Assembly: GCA_933207985.1 (NCBI GenBank)
Contig: OW240916.1
Location: forward strand, 130,917,442 to 130,981,441
From: Pelobates cultripes
Lineage: Eukaryota > Chordata > Amphibia > Anura > Pelobatidae
Length of the DNA stretch: 64,000 nucleotides
Direction: 5' to 3'
The notes beneath the pieces were generated by a model, which made no database searches, had not been told where the DNA came from, and was given only the letters and a program-made list of their open reading frames with translations. Numbering within the stretch: position 1 is the stretch's first letter; the number at the start of each line of letters is the position of its first letter. Made by a program: the position numbers and the translations under genes. This document shows, piece by piece, positions 33,880-45,100 of the stretch.

Positions 33880-34798
33880 GACGGGGTCGGGGACGTCCGG
33901 CCGCTCTGTAACTTCCCTCCATCCCCCCCACTCTCCCCCCTCTCCCCCGTAGGCGCGATGCCTTATCCCCATACACAAGCTACCCATAATATACCCACGA
34001 TAGACTATACACACAATAACACTGCGAACCCAAAACCACAAGACACGACAACCACCCCCTGACCACTGGAATAAGCCGCAGCTAACATCGCAAACGCAAC
34101 TCAGACGCACCCAAGACGATGCAACGGACAACAGAGACCAAACGAAACACACACAAGCAAACAACAAAACGGTCCTGACGTCTAACGGAGAACACACACC
34201 CAACACCCAGACTATAGTACAAAGAAAGGCTTGTGCCACTCTTTATTGGGTGACACTCTAATAGCAGGCAACCTTACTGCAGGCCTATAGCATGTAAAAA
34301 CCACCAAATCAGAAACCAAACGAGAAACTACACTACCCAAACGCTCACAAAACTGCACCAAACCCTGAAGGCTGACATAACCTCAAAACCAGAACTACCG
34401 CCCGAACAGCGACCTTCGCTGTGAGGGTGTAAACTCAATTGTATATACCATGAGTGCGGCAGCATCTACTAGGCTGAGTCCCCTACAAGCGGCTCCACTA
34501 TTTAACAACCTCTACTACACATTGTATCACTATAGTGGTTATGGTCAAACACAATTAATGAGCTACACCATAACTAGCTGCAAGACGAGACTACTTCTCC
34601 ACTACCCAACACACCGTCAAAATATATATGTTTAGCCCGAACAGGCACCTTATTATACTGCTTTTACCATACACTGTGCCATTACTCTATGTGCCATGTT
34701 ACAGTATTACCATGTGATCGATAAGCCAGCTTGTAATTGCTGTTGTGGCATTGCAAGCATGTTTGATATACTATGCATAACAAAAATAAAGAATTACA
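33880..34798 (+). other. L1 copy 2 3' UTR
   Basis: Begins directly after TAA of ORF2 and ends with AAAATAAAGAATTAC before the target duplication. It is longer than in copy 1 (about 0.5 kb). No gene is seen. Confidence 0.75.
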
Positions 34799-34844
34799 AA
34801 AAATATAAAATAGATACAAATAAAGGTTTTATATATTTATATTT

Positions 34845-35093
34845 ATATTTTTAAACAATTAAAGCCGCTTTTTTCATATCTTCACCTGGAGTCCTGCATT
34901 TTGAGTGGAAGTGTCCAGGGGATTTCTCTAGCCCCCCATATCATCAGGGGTGGCACCATATATGCCTGAACTGTCCAATATCCTGTGAGTGCATTTCATA
35001 TTGCGCAGTGTTAATATTTTAAAACTGTATTACACTATACCTCTTTTTATTTATCTTCATTTAGACAATCAGCCGGTTCCCTCGTTGTGTTTT
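34845..35093. repeat. Right inverted arm of fold-back element
   Basis: Reverse complement of 27020-27269, containing CTTCACCTGGAGTCCTGC and CCTGTGAGTGCATTTC, ending CCCTCGTTGTGTTT. Confidence 0.9.
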
Positions 35094-35223
35094 ATATATT
35101 CTTGTGTTCAAGTTGATTGCTAGCTGGGAGCGATCTGAGGGAGGCTGCATTCACTAACCACTGATAAGTATCCTTGTATATAAGTGTGTGTATAAGGTGC
35201 ATTTCTTTCTGATAAACATACCA

Positions 35224-36181
35224 CCTAGTTCATCAGAGCTATTGGACCATATTCAGTGTATGCAATACTCACATATGTATTATTTCAGACAATGGTGTCC
35301 ACTATAGTAATCCCTACTCTGAAATTAACTAAAATGCAGGCTGTTTGTGGTTTGGTTAAAAAAAATATTTTTAAAAAAAAAGTGACTGGGACTCTTAACA
35401 GTTAGAGAAGCCAAAACCTTGTTATAAGTTAGTTGCTTTCGTAACCAAAAGAGTTGAATAGCTGCACAAGAAATATAAACACAGACAGGATGCATTAAAA
35501 CAATAATTACATTAATCAGGCTCAAGTAATTGTAGCAAGCAATGCATGATGCAATAGCCTTGTGAAGAGTTATGGATCAGGTACAGATAGGAAGGAATAG
35601 AGAGTGGTAGGAGGATAATTTTTCAGGATTCTTAAGTACTCTGTATGTAGAGAGAGTTTTTCATATTAATGATAGTAAGAAAAATTAAAGTACCGTAGTT
35701 TCAATAAATGCACCTGAAAGGTGGACATCTGTATATAACTCCGTGTATCAATCCTGAACATTCTATGTACTTTGTTAATGCCACTGTTTTGTAACACATT
35801 GTCCTCGTCTTACAATCGATGTTTCAGAGAATGCAGCACTAACTGAATTTTAAAGTACAGCAGCCTTACTCCCTATGGAAATTGTCTCGTCCTGCTCCAC
35901 CACTGGTTACATTATCAAGGTTACTCACTAAAACTATTTGGCCTGAAATTTCCAATTCACTTTTTACCATTCAATTTTTTTCAATGCGTACTTTTTATAT
36001 AAAATGTTTCAATATCATATAAACTATACAATATAAATGTTACATCTGCAGTCTCTGTTGTATTCATGAATATACACTTTAACAGAGGAGTTATCCATTA
36101 AATATGTAACATGTCAAGTTTCACTTTCATTCAAAAGTTAAAATTATACGGCACTCCGTAGTAGAGGCTCGCATCCTCTCA
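35224..36181. other. AT-rich non-coding DNA, nothing assigned
   Basis: No exon, repeat family or RNA gene recognised between the fold-back element and the next TTAA element. Confidence 0.5.
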
Positions 36182-36185
36182 TTAA

Positions 36186-37974
36186 CCCCTTAGTGACCAG
36201 ACCACTTTTCAATTTTCTTACCGTTAAGGACCAGGGCTCTTTTTACATTTCTGCGGTGTTTGTGTTTAGCTGTAATTTTTCTCTTACTCATTTACTGTAC
36301 CCACACATATTATATGCCGTTTTTCTTGCCATTAAATGGTCTTTCCAAAGATACCATTATTTTCATAATATCATATAATTTACTATAAAAAATTATAAAA
36401 TATGATGAAAAAATACACTTTTTTGAGCTTTGACCCCCAAAATCTGTTACGCACCTACAACCGCCAAAAAAACACTCATGCTAAATAGTTTCTAAATGTT
36501 GTCATGAGTTTAGAAATACCCAATGCTAACAAGTTCTTAGCTTTTTTTGGAAAGTTAAAGGGCAATAAGTACAAGTAGCACTTTGCTATTTCCAAACCAT
36601 TTTTCCCCAAAATTAACTTACATTGTAACACTGATATCTGTCAGGAATCCCTGAATAACCCTTCACATGTATATATTTTTTTAAAAGGAGACAACCTAAA
36701 GTATTAAACGTGGAGTATTTTGACTCTTTTTCATGCAACGATTTTACCACCAATCTTTGCCAAATTTAAAAAAAATAATAATAATTGGTGACACACATAG
36801 CAATTTAAGAATACATGTATGGAGAACTTTAAGGGTTGCTGCAAAAGAACACCCCAATATGTGTTCAGCAACATCTCCTAAGTACAGTGATAACCCCATG
36901 TATAGGTGTATCGAGTTCTATGGGGGGTAAAATACCTTATTTGGAAGGTGCGCATTCCAGTTTTCCAACTTGGAATTTTCACAGATGGTCATCATGCACC
37001 CATGTCCTATTTGGGATGTTTTTGAAGCCGGCCAATGTAATTTACCCCCATCAAACCATATATTTTTGAAAAGTACACACCCTAGGGGATTTCAAATGGT
37101 GGTATTTTAACACTTTCCATGCACTAATTCTACCACCAGTCTTTGTCAAACTTTTGGGTAGTCATTTTTTTTGTGTTATTTTTCTCTCACATTGTACTTT
37201 AGGCATGGATTCTCAGTTCCTGTTATGTGTTACTGACAAAGAACATCCCAGTATGTGTTCAGCAACATCCCCTGAGTACAACAGTGCCCCCAATGTACAG
37301 GTTTGATGTTTTTTTGCAAACTTACAGGGGTCAAATATAGGGCTTTCCCTTTTCCATGTTTGCACATTGAAATTTGCCAGATTGGTTTGCTGGGCCTATG
37401 TTGCCTTTGAGACCGTATAGCAGCCCAGGAATGAAAATTAACCCCATCATGGCATACCATTTGAAAGTGTAGACAACCTAGGGTATTCGAAATGGGTTAT
37501 GTCCAGTCTTTTGTAGTAGCCACTTAGTCACAAATGCTGGCCAAAGTTAGTGTTTTTATTTGTTTTTTGCGTTTTTATTTTTACACAAAAACGGCACTTT
37601 TACTTGTCATTTAATCATCGTGATACGTTTTACTGTTTTAAACACTCATATTTGTGTTCAGCGAGGTCTCCCGAGTATAACAATACCCACCCATGTACAG
37701 GTTTTATGGTGTTTTGGAAAGTTACAGGGTCAATATAGGGCTTGCCCAATTCAGTTTGCCAGATTGGTTTGCTGGGTCTGTGTTGCCTTTTGAGACCATA
37801 TGGTAACCCAGGAATGTGAAATAACCCCATCATGGCATACCATTTTCAAATGTAGACAACCCAGGGTATTCAACATTGGGTATTTCCAGTCTTTTGTAGT
37901 AGCCACTTAGTCACAAACCCTGGCCAAAGTTACTGTTTTTAATAAAAGTGTTTTCCCCCCCCAATTTATATTTC

Positions 37975-38019
<45 letters not shown>

Positions 38020-38029
38020 GTGTGTGTAT

Positions 38030-38083
<54 letters not shown>

Positions 38084-38092
38084 TTGTGTGTA
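36186..38092. mobile_element. TTAA element with satellite-like units, right end lost
   Basis: TTAA at 36182-36185 followed by CCCCTTAGTGACCAGACC, the start of a common anuran dispersed repeat. From 37230 to 37950 at least two direct units share CCAGATTGGTTTGCTGGG, TGCCTTTTGAGACCATA and TAGTAGCCACTTAGTCACAA, the same units as in 17795-18660. It ends in a TA/TG microsatellite (37976-38092) where the DIRS-like element begins. Confidence 0.65.
37976..38092. repeat. (TA)n(TG)n microsatellite, mirrored
   Basis: TA run, TG run, CA run, TA run, TG run. Overlapping reading frames here encode only repeated Ile/Tyr/Cys/Val. Confidence 0.92.
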
Positions 38093-38109
38093 AGGGGCAA
38101 ATAGCCATA

Positions 38110-39060
38110 TATGGAGTAGGGTTCAAGTAAGAACGTAGGATAAAAGAGCAAAGTCGGTTGTGGTGTGCCAATACAGACGATATGGTAGGCCTGTAAATAA
38201 AGAGGGCCCACCAAGGAGAAATAAAAGTAAAGAAAATAGAAGGAAAAAGAAAGTGTTGAAAATTAGGAGTGGGTGGGAGGGTCATTCCTTGAGGGATGAT
38301 GCGCATGGCAAAGTTCAAAGAACCTATGAGAGATTGAAGTTCCTTGCGGTTGCAATTACCCAGCAAGATGTAATGGTTGATGCTGTTGAGGATGTTTGTA
38401 ATTTTTTTTCTTGTGGTAAACGAGCTTGCATAGAGGCAGAGACTAGTTGTATACCCAGAAATGTAATGATTGTGTCTGGACCTTCGGTTTTCTTAGGGGA
38501 TACTGGGACTCCCAGGTGGTCAAACAGACTAATGGTTTCTTTGAGACTTCTGGGGGGAAAGGAGTTCTCTTCGATCAGCAAGAAATCATCCAGATAATGC
38601 ATGACTATTGGGCATCTGAAAATGTTAAGTAACAACCAGCAAAGTGATTCTGCAAGTGTCGAAGATTTTGGGGCTACTTTTTGACCCAAAGGTTAAGCGG
38701 TAGAAAAAGTAATAGTTATCTACCCATTTGATGCCATGTAAGTGCCAGAGTGTAAGTTGGATAGGTAGTAGTTTAAAGGCATTTGTAATGTTTGTCTTAC
38801 TTAGCCAAGCTCCAATCCCTGCTTGCATGATGGCTGTGATGGCATGATCTATAGTGGCATATTGTAGGGAAAACTCTTCGGAGGGAAGAGACTCGGGGGA
38901 GACGAGGTATGAGGGGCTGACAGATCTATGATGAGTCTCTGCTTCAGGGAAGATTTCCCTGTGACTATCCCGATGGGATTTGTGCGCCATGCCGTAAAAA
39001 GGTGGGGTTTCAAAAGGCCCGAACAAAAACCCATCTGCCAATTCTTGGGCTAAGAGTGTA
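38110..39060 (-). pseudogene. DIRS-like reverse transcriptase/RNase H fragment
   Basis: Minus-strand blocks in order: ATIDHAITAIMQAGIGAWL, SKTNITNAFKLLPIQLTLWH, YYFFYRLTFGSKSSPKIFDT, then after a frame change near 38640 VMHYLDDFLLIEENSFPP and TFLGIQLVSASMQARLPQEK, then RKELQSLIGSLNFAMRIIPQ. The LDD catalytic motif and the KELQSLIGSLNFA start of the RNase H region are typical of DIRS/Ngaro-type elements. There is at least one frameshift. The domain is cut at about 38110. Confidence 0.8.
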
Positions 39061-39429
39061 TCTACGGCTGTTGGGTTCTGTTGCGCTGATTGTAAATTTG
39101 GACATTAAAGATGGCCTGTGGGCATATGTATAATGCCTGTATGGAACCCCTCTGAGATGAGAAAATCTACCATATGTCTGGAGGGGTGATTGGTCAGTAG
39201 TGATGAGAAGACATGAATGTTAACAGACGTTAGGTATGGTTTAGGGTACATTTTATTTGGACACATGGTTTTCTCATGTGCCCTGAAACAATGTAAACAA
39301 ATATGCAATAACCTGCATGCACTAAAGCTACTTGTGCCCACATTGAAATTATTGCACACCTGTGATTTACCAAAGAAAATGATGGGATGACCCAGTTTGT
39401 CTCTGGTGGTTCTCTCAGTTCTACCAGCG

Positions 39430-40361
39430 TAGCTGGTGCAAGGTTACTGATTACGGTCGTCTGCCATGTGAGAACAAAAATTTGTAGTGTGAGTAGTAGA
39501 AGAGCAGGATGCACAAGCCGGTGTTTTGAGACCTGCCAAGTTTCTACAGAATAGTTCCGTATCTAGTCTGCTCCAGTTGATACGGGTACCATACTGAGAG
39601 ACAGCGCCAGACACCTTGGTGAAAAAAGACCTATGGTAGTTGTAAAAAGCCGACCCACCATATTTGTTCCCCAGGTCCACCAGCTTGTGCATGTAGCAAT
39701 CAAACACTTCACAAATTACATCTCTAAATATACCAAAAGCTAACACAAATTCAGGGATGGTCAATTTCCGGTTTAACCTGGCGTCTTTGGACCTGACCAC
39801 CACAGATACTTCATCTTACATAGAGGTCTTATTTTCAACCACATCCTGGGAGGCAATTAGTAGGGATGCTAGGTTGACATCTTTGCAGGATGTCTCTTTT
39901 AATGTGGGCTGGGATTGTGTGTGCAGGATCAATGTCCTGATAATCTGAAGAGGTAATAGTACCCGTAGCCCGTGGTTCGGTTGGTGCCTGTTGAGCGGTA
40001 TCAGGAAGGCCAGCCTTGGTGAGGGCTGTGGTGACTGCCTGAGGTTAGCCAGTCTGTTGTTAACCTTGCCCATAGAGTTCATGAGCGAGGCCAGCATAGC
40101 CTGGATGTCACCTGAGTTGGTGTTGCTGGAGCCTTCCCCTGCTTCCGTATTGTCGGTTGTAGTGTTTAGGAGTTTGAATATCTCCGCTTTCCTTCCTGTG
40201 GCAGGGTAGGGGATTTGTCACCTCCTTAGTTCGGTGGTGATGCGTGGGATCGTCCAGGATCTGATTGATGCTGGACTGGCAACATCTCCCCTACGAGAGG
40301 GTGTCTCGACCCTAGCTGGGGTGCCATGAAGAGATAGCTCTTCATCACCTTCATGAGACAT
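39430..40361 (-). pseudogene. DIRS-like Gag remnant with zinc knuckle
   Basis: The likely start is MSHEGDEELSLHGTPARVE at 40361. After frame changes come MLASLMNSMGKVNNRLANLR (about 40097) and, near 39803, LTIPEFVLAFGIFRDVICEV, KYGGSAFYNYHRSFF, NWSRLDTELFCRNLAG. A CCHC knuckle CASCSSTTHTTNFC (C-x2-C-x4-H-x4-C) lies near 39473-39518. The FYDYHR-like and D-ELF blocks fit DIRS Gag proteins as I remember them. The frame is broken at least twice. Confidence 0.65.
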
Positions 40362-40430
40362 AGTTAAATAAATAAAAGATAAAATTATTATTTGAACCAA
40401 GTAGTTTAGTACTGTAAGGCAAAACCAACA

Positions 40431-41250
40431 TGCTTATTGTTTTGGTGACAGGTGAGGCCCTGCTAGTTGCCAAGCGGCTTGAGAGGCTCTATCTATGCTT
40501 GGCGCGAAGGGATTTTTGTGGCCACTGAGCGTTGTGGCAGGATGTTGGCCTCTTGGTGACTGTAACCAGAAAAATAGGAAGGGCAGTGACAGGTGAGGCC
40601 CTCTCTATGATACGGCCCGAGGGGCGTATGCCTCCGAGTTTGAGGCGGGGTGTTGGCCTCGCGGGACCACTAATCCAAAGCATAGTGCAGAGAAAAGAGG
40701 AAAATTACCTATTGGCCCTTATGACCCTAATTGCCAGTACTTATGTCTATTCTGTGGAAGATTTTTTTGTTATGGATATACTGTAAGCAGGTGTACTTAC
40801 CTGGAAGTATATTTTTGTAACCTGATAATCCGTATAGGTAGCAGTAGTACCTGTAACCAAATAGATGGAACCGTATGAAAATAATGACAAATGGCACAAC
40901 CCATTTTACCTTAATTATGTTTGGTTGTTTTGACCTGTAGAGGTCAATGGAGATGATGTTTGTAGGATCTCCGTAAGTATGTACTTGCTGACCTGTAGGT
41001 GGCAGTATTTGAGTTGTAGCATTGTGGACGTAATAATATGAAGCGTGAGTTCTAAGTATTTAAATTTATGTGATGCGCCATACTTGATTAATTATGGAGT
41101 AGCAGTTTACATGTTATAATATATATCTGTATACATGTTAACAATACTTTAATTGTTTTGTGTTCATTGATGGGTTTTAGTGTTTGTAAAATTCCCCTGG
41201 TGACTATATATGAAGAGGTCTGTAGGTGGCAGTGTAGGTAGAGATCATGT
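40431..41250. repeat. Leader-like region with repeated CCTGTAGGTGGCAGT
   Basis: GACAGGTGAGGCCCT occurs twice (about 40449 and 40589). GACCTGTAGGTGGCAGT or GTCTGTAGGTGGCAGTGTAG occurs at about 40991, 41217 and 41300, with a shorter form near 40935. It may be the DIRS-like 5' region. No gene is seen. Confidence 0.5.
41197..41249. repeat. 53-bp perfect inverted repeat, left copy
   Basis: Exact reverse complement of 43619-43671. Starts CTGGTGACTATATATGAAG and ends GTAGAGATCATG. Confidence 0.92.
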
Positions 41251-43618
41251 ATAGATGTCAGTGGAGAGTTTGTAATATTTATGTATGGTAATGTACTTGT
41301 CGACCTGTAGGTGGCAGTGTAGAGCCACCGTTATAATGTGTATTGTAAAGTATTTTAAAGTAAGACATTTATAATTAACATGTCCATGGAACTCAGAAAT
41401 AACCAGTAGTTAATACCAAAAGACAATAAGGTTAAATCCCCCCAAACTGCATGTTTGTGCGTTTAACCGCACGAACTGTGTCTGTAGTGAATGAAAGATT
41501 AGTTATTAATGTATCCTGTTCGTGCTGTGTAAACCGCACGAACCGGCCATGAGTATCTAATAACAGACCAAGATTTGTAAAAAAAAAAAAAAACAGAACG
41601 TGTATCTAATCTGTTCGTGCGTTTGAAGTGCACAAACTGAGATATTTTATACGAATGAGTTGACAGTGAAGTGTCCAAACGGGGAAATACATTGTAATAC
41701 ATTCCCGAAAAGCCAGAAGGGGGAAAACATAGCGTGAGATAAAGAACACGAGATAATGAGGGGAAGTCTCCTCATGAAAACGGGGGAATTCTCCTCAAGA
41801 CAGCTCCCCCCTAATAGTAAACCAATATTAGAGCTTACAAAATAATAAACTTTATTGAAAAAAACAAAATAAAATCCAAAGAACACACAGTCACCCTAAA
41901 AAATAGGGAATTAAAACCATAACACTAGAGACTGAAAATCTAGCTGGCTAGGAGTGACTACAAGGCATAGTCCCTTAGCAAAATAGGAAAGTTTCCAAAA
42001 GTGTAACAAATCTATTCACTTAGATGAAAGTCGAAACAAAGTAGCAGCTAGTGAGGAAACTGTTTCAGTAGTAGCAATAAGGGAATACAGCCTGTAGATA
42101 GATAATTATTGCCAAAAGGGCAGCTTGCCATGCCCTAGCAAGTTAAAGAGGGACAGGTCGGATAATGAGTATCCCCAATTACGCTCAGAAATTCCCTATA
42201 TTACAAATATATATATACATACAAGTGTTGATGAAAATCTCCACCAGTAAAACTATATGGTGAGGCAGTAAGTAAATCGAAAGGACAGGAAGATGTAAAT
42301 AGAGGAAAATAAATGAGGAAAACTAAGTCCAGGGGGAGTCCACCACTGCACAGACTCGCTTATAACCGAACACCGTGGTAAAGAAAGAGGCCAACAGGCT
42401 GAAGGTCTCTAAATTTAGGGCACAAAGCAGGCTGTCAATCCAGTCCACTAGAAAAATACTCAAATCATAACTAAATTGTGCATTAGAAGCCTGACGCGTG
42501 TTTCAGCGGTCAAACCGCCTTTCTCAAGGGCAAACAATTGGAGTACAGACTCCTCCCTCGTTAAATAACACAAACCCCTCCTACCCGTCCATAGGGGGAG
42601 GTTGCTCTGTCGGGTCCGCCAATAGAATCCTCCTGGTCACAGCCGAACATATCGGGGAATGTGTAATAATACCTAAGTTGATTGAGTCCAACAAGGACAG
42701 TGGGCATGTCGGAACCAGATTACAAGCGCATGCGCAAGAACTTAGCTTTGCGAACAGAATGGCAAGCCTGCAGACACCATCTAAATAAAGGACATAATAA
42801 AGAATTAAAAGCGCATGCCTATGTCCTCAGACATTATAATGATGATACTAGTTAATAAAAGAGGCAAGTATTCTTAGTCTTATCTAGGTGATGGAGTAGT
42901 CCATAAGCATTTGTCATGTGGATAACATATACACGACGGCACACTGGGAGGGGAGAGGGGAGAAAATTCAATCGGTCCATGTATTAAAGAAATAATAAGT
43001 AAATAAATAAATTGAAAAAGAGTGGTATAAACATAGGTAAGCAGGCGGGGAAAAATAAAAGAAACCACTCAAGTTACCCAGGTATTGAAACCGAAAAAAA
43101 AATATATACAAGATACTTCCAGCCAGAACAGAACTCTCCCCGCCAGAATAGCAGGAGATATGCCCGAAATGGCCGTGTAAACGAACGGCTAAAAACGAAC
43201 AAGATAGACTGAATATGCAGTGTAGCATGAAATCGCCGAATGTAACCGTAAAGTGAGGACCTGACCGTGTATGATGCCGAGGGACTGTTGCCTGGCGTAA
43301 CAAGTAGGTCAACTGACAGTTTGTGAGTCACTAGGACGTGATCTGCGGGGATGGAAGAAGCAAGAAGCTGGTCGGATGGAAAAAGCCTGCACCTGGATTC
43401 CTGTACACAGCTCAGCGTGAAAGACCTCGTAAGAAGACTGAAGTATTCCAAAATGGCGACTGGATGACCCGGAAGTTCATTCAGACTGTGACCTTGATCG
43501 GTATGGAGTCAGGTAAGGGGAGTGATTTAATTTAAGCCCCTCCCACAAATACAGACCAAACGGCCTTAATACATGCGAACACACATATACATATAATAAG
43601 TGTGTATCTAAGTGTGTG
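41251..43618. other. Repeat-derived segment between the 53-bp inverted repeats
   Basis: It includes CGCACGAAC-type repeats at 41460-41640, an AATAAACTTTATTG stretch at 41842, a hammerhead-like motif on minus (42488-42532) and an LTR-like stretch with AAACGAACGGC near 43180. No coding domain was recognised; at least part looks Penelope-like. Confidence 0.5.
42488..42532 (-). ncRNA. Hammerhead-like ribozyme motif, decayed core
   Basis: Minus strand: GCCC, TTGAGAA (42527-42521, where the consensus is CTGANGA), helix GCGGT/ACCGC, GAAAC (42504-42500), ACGCG, TC, AGGC. GCC/GGC gives stem I and AC/GT a two-pair stem III. The first core block deviates, so cleavage is doubtful. Confidence 0.45.
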
Positions 43619-43671
43619 CATGATCTCTACCTACACTGCCACCTACAGACCTCTTCATATATAGTCACCAG
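43619..43671. repeat. 53-bp perfect inverted repeat, right copy
   Basis: Reverse complement of 41197-41249. Its last three bases overlap CAGTGCCGGCGCTACC, the start of a hAT-like repeat. Confidence 0.92.
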
Positions 43672-43905
43672 TGCCGGCGCTACCATAAGGCGAATAAGGC
43701 ATTCGCTTGGGGCGCCTACCTGCAGGGGGCGCCCACGGGTAGATTTCCAGGTGGGCTGCCCTGCTGCTGTCTAGGTATGGTGTACTGGGCGAGCGGCTCC
43801 TTAGCCACCCCCCAGTGCAGCCACTCACCTGCTGGGCTCCTCTCCGCTGTTTAAGGAGAGAAAGAGGGTTAGCGCTAAATAACAAAATGAGGCAGCAACT
43901 TTAAA
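43669..43905. repeat. hAT-like repeat, left end
   Basis: CAGTGCCGGCGCTACCATAA followed by GGGGCGCC and GGGGGCGCCC is a dispersed vertebrate repeat with a hAT-style CAGTG end. The opposite end with an 8-bp duplication (ATAGTCAC) was not found. Confidence 0.5.
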
Positions 43906-45100
43906 AGGGAATCCCTCAAAGAACCCTTTAAACAAAATGGAACAAGGAAAAGATAAAAAGTTACGCCAATAAAGAACCAACAGCAGTTAAAATAGTCCAA
44001 TAAAAAGAGAAAGTCCAATAAATAGAGTCTTAGCTGAGTAGGTCTTCCTTAAATGCAATAGTGCAAATGATGGTGAATCCGAGGTAGTGTCCTCACTTTT
44101 CTTCCTCAGATGGATCCAATCATATGAAAAGATAAAAGCAGGTGACCAGGATAGTGTAGTATGTACGTTAAAATATAGTGAATAATATAAAAGAGATATT
44201 ATAGCACTCACATTTGATAGAGCTATAGCCAGCTTTAGTATGGAAAGCGTACATATCCCCGCCTGTAGGATATGGTGCAGTTTCCTTTTCTTCAAGGGTA
44301 GGTGCCACTCAAAGAGAATAAGAAGACACAACCAATAGTGCTCACTATTTAAAATAATTAGGAGATACGAATTTTGGCTTTTGCGTAAGCCCAAGTACTG
44401 TTCTCAAGGCTGAAATTTCTGTCATTGAAAATAAAGAATTAAAAAAAAAAAAATAATAATAATTAGGAGATAAAAATAAAAGAATGGTACTCACAAATGT
44501 GGAGCAGGCTATCTGCTCCTAAACGTTCGCATAGGTGGAATAATCCCCACCAAGGATTGCTTGGAGTCCAGAAGTAGAAGGTGCCAGGTAATAGTGAAAT
44601 GAATATAATATTATATATATATAAAGATAATTGGTACAATATTGGGCTCTGCAGTTGTACCAATTATCTTTATATATATAATATCGGGGAGTAGAGCACT
44701 GTGCTTCCTGCAGGCAAGGGAACACCTTTATCCCAGCAGCCCCCTGCCTTTGAACACTGGAACTCTGAGGAGAACAGGAAGCAGCCTGTGCTCACAGTGT
44801 ATGGCTCTCCTGCTCCCCCAGCAGCAAGAAGAACAACTTCCTGCAGGCTGGAGCCCTCTCCTCTTCACAGCACCCAGGTAGGCTGAGGAGGGGGGGGGGG
44901 TTGTTTATTGTATGAGTGATTGTAAATGGGTGTGTGTGTTAAATTGCTGTATTTCTGTGTGTAAATAAAGTGTGACTTTATATAGAGTTGTGTGAGTTTG
45001 TGATTGAGTAACAGTGTGTGTGTGCTAGTGAGAGTGTGTAAGTGACACTGTGTTAGTGAGAGTGCCTGACACTGTGTAAGAGTGTACAAGTGACACTGTT
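43906..45100. other. Mixed repeats with a short palindrome and TG-rich run
   Basis: 44606-44639 and 44655-44684 are inverted repeats (AAGATAATTGGTACAA and complement) around a 15-nt spacer. GCACTCAC near 44215 and the AACAGTACTTGGGC block near 44400 recall Penelope-like ends. 44900-45100 is a degenerate TGTG/GTGACACTG minisatellite. No gene is seen. Confidence 0.5.

Larger units (their letters stand above)
27274..34798 (+). mobile_element. L1/Tx1-type LINE, copy 2, both ORFs intact
   Basis: A 7.5-kb insertion flanked by a 15-bp duplication AAAAATATAAAATAG (27259-27273 and 34799-34813). Order: short 5' UTR, ORF1 (342 codons), 1.56-kb spacer, ORF2 (1282 codons), 0.9-kb 3' UTR, ending AATAAAGAATTAC and A residues. 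Both frames are open end to end with key motifs present, so this copy may be recent and capable of movement. The sense strand is rich in A and C and poor in G and T. Confidence 0.94.
27020..35207. mobile_element. Fold-back (Penelope-like) element split by an L1
   Basis: A 16-bp direct repeat TCTGATAAACATACCA flanks it at 27004-27019 and 35208-35223. Inverted arms of about 240 bp lie at 27020-27269 and 34845-35093, and the right arm continues 114 bp to the duplication. This is the layout of a Penelope-like copy with an inverted 5' portion. GTGAGTGCA in the arms also occurs in the palindrome at 18882-19146. The L1 at 27274-34798 entered the spacer. No coding region of the host element remains, so the superfamily is inferred. 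Confidence 0.7.
38095..40430 (-). mobile_element. DIRS-like tyrosine-recombinase retroelement, truncated
   Basis: Gag-like then RT/RNase H remnants run leftward. The element stops at the microsatellite at 38092, before any tyrosine recombinase. Several frameshifts show it is inactive. Its 5' boundary lies somewhere in 40430-41640, a repeat-rich leader-like region. Confidence 0.75.
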
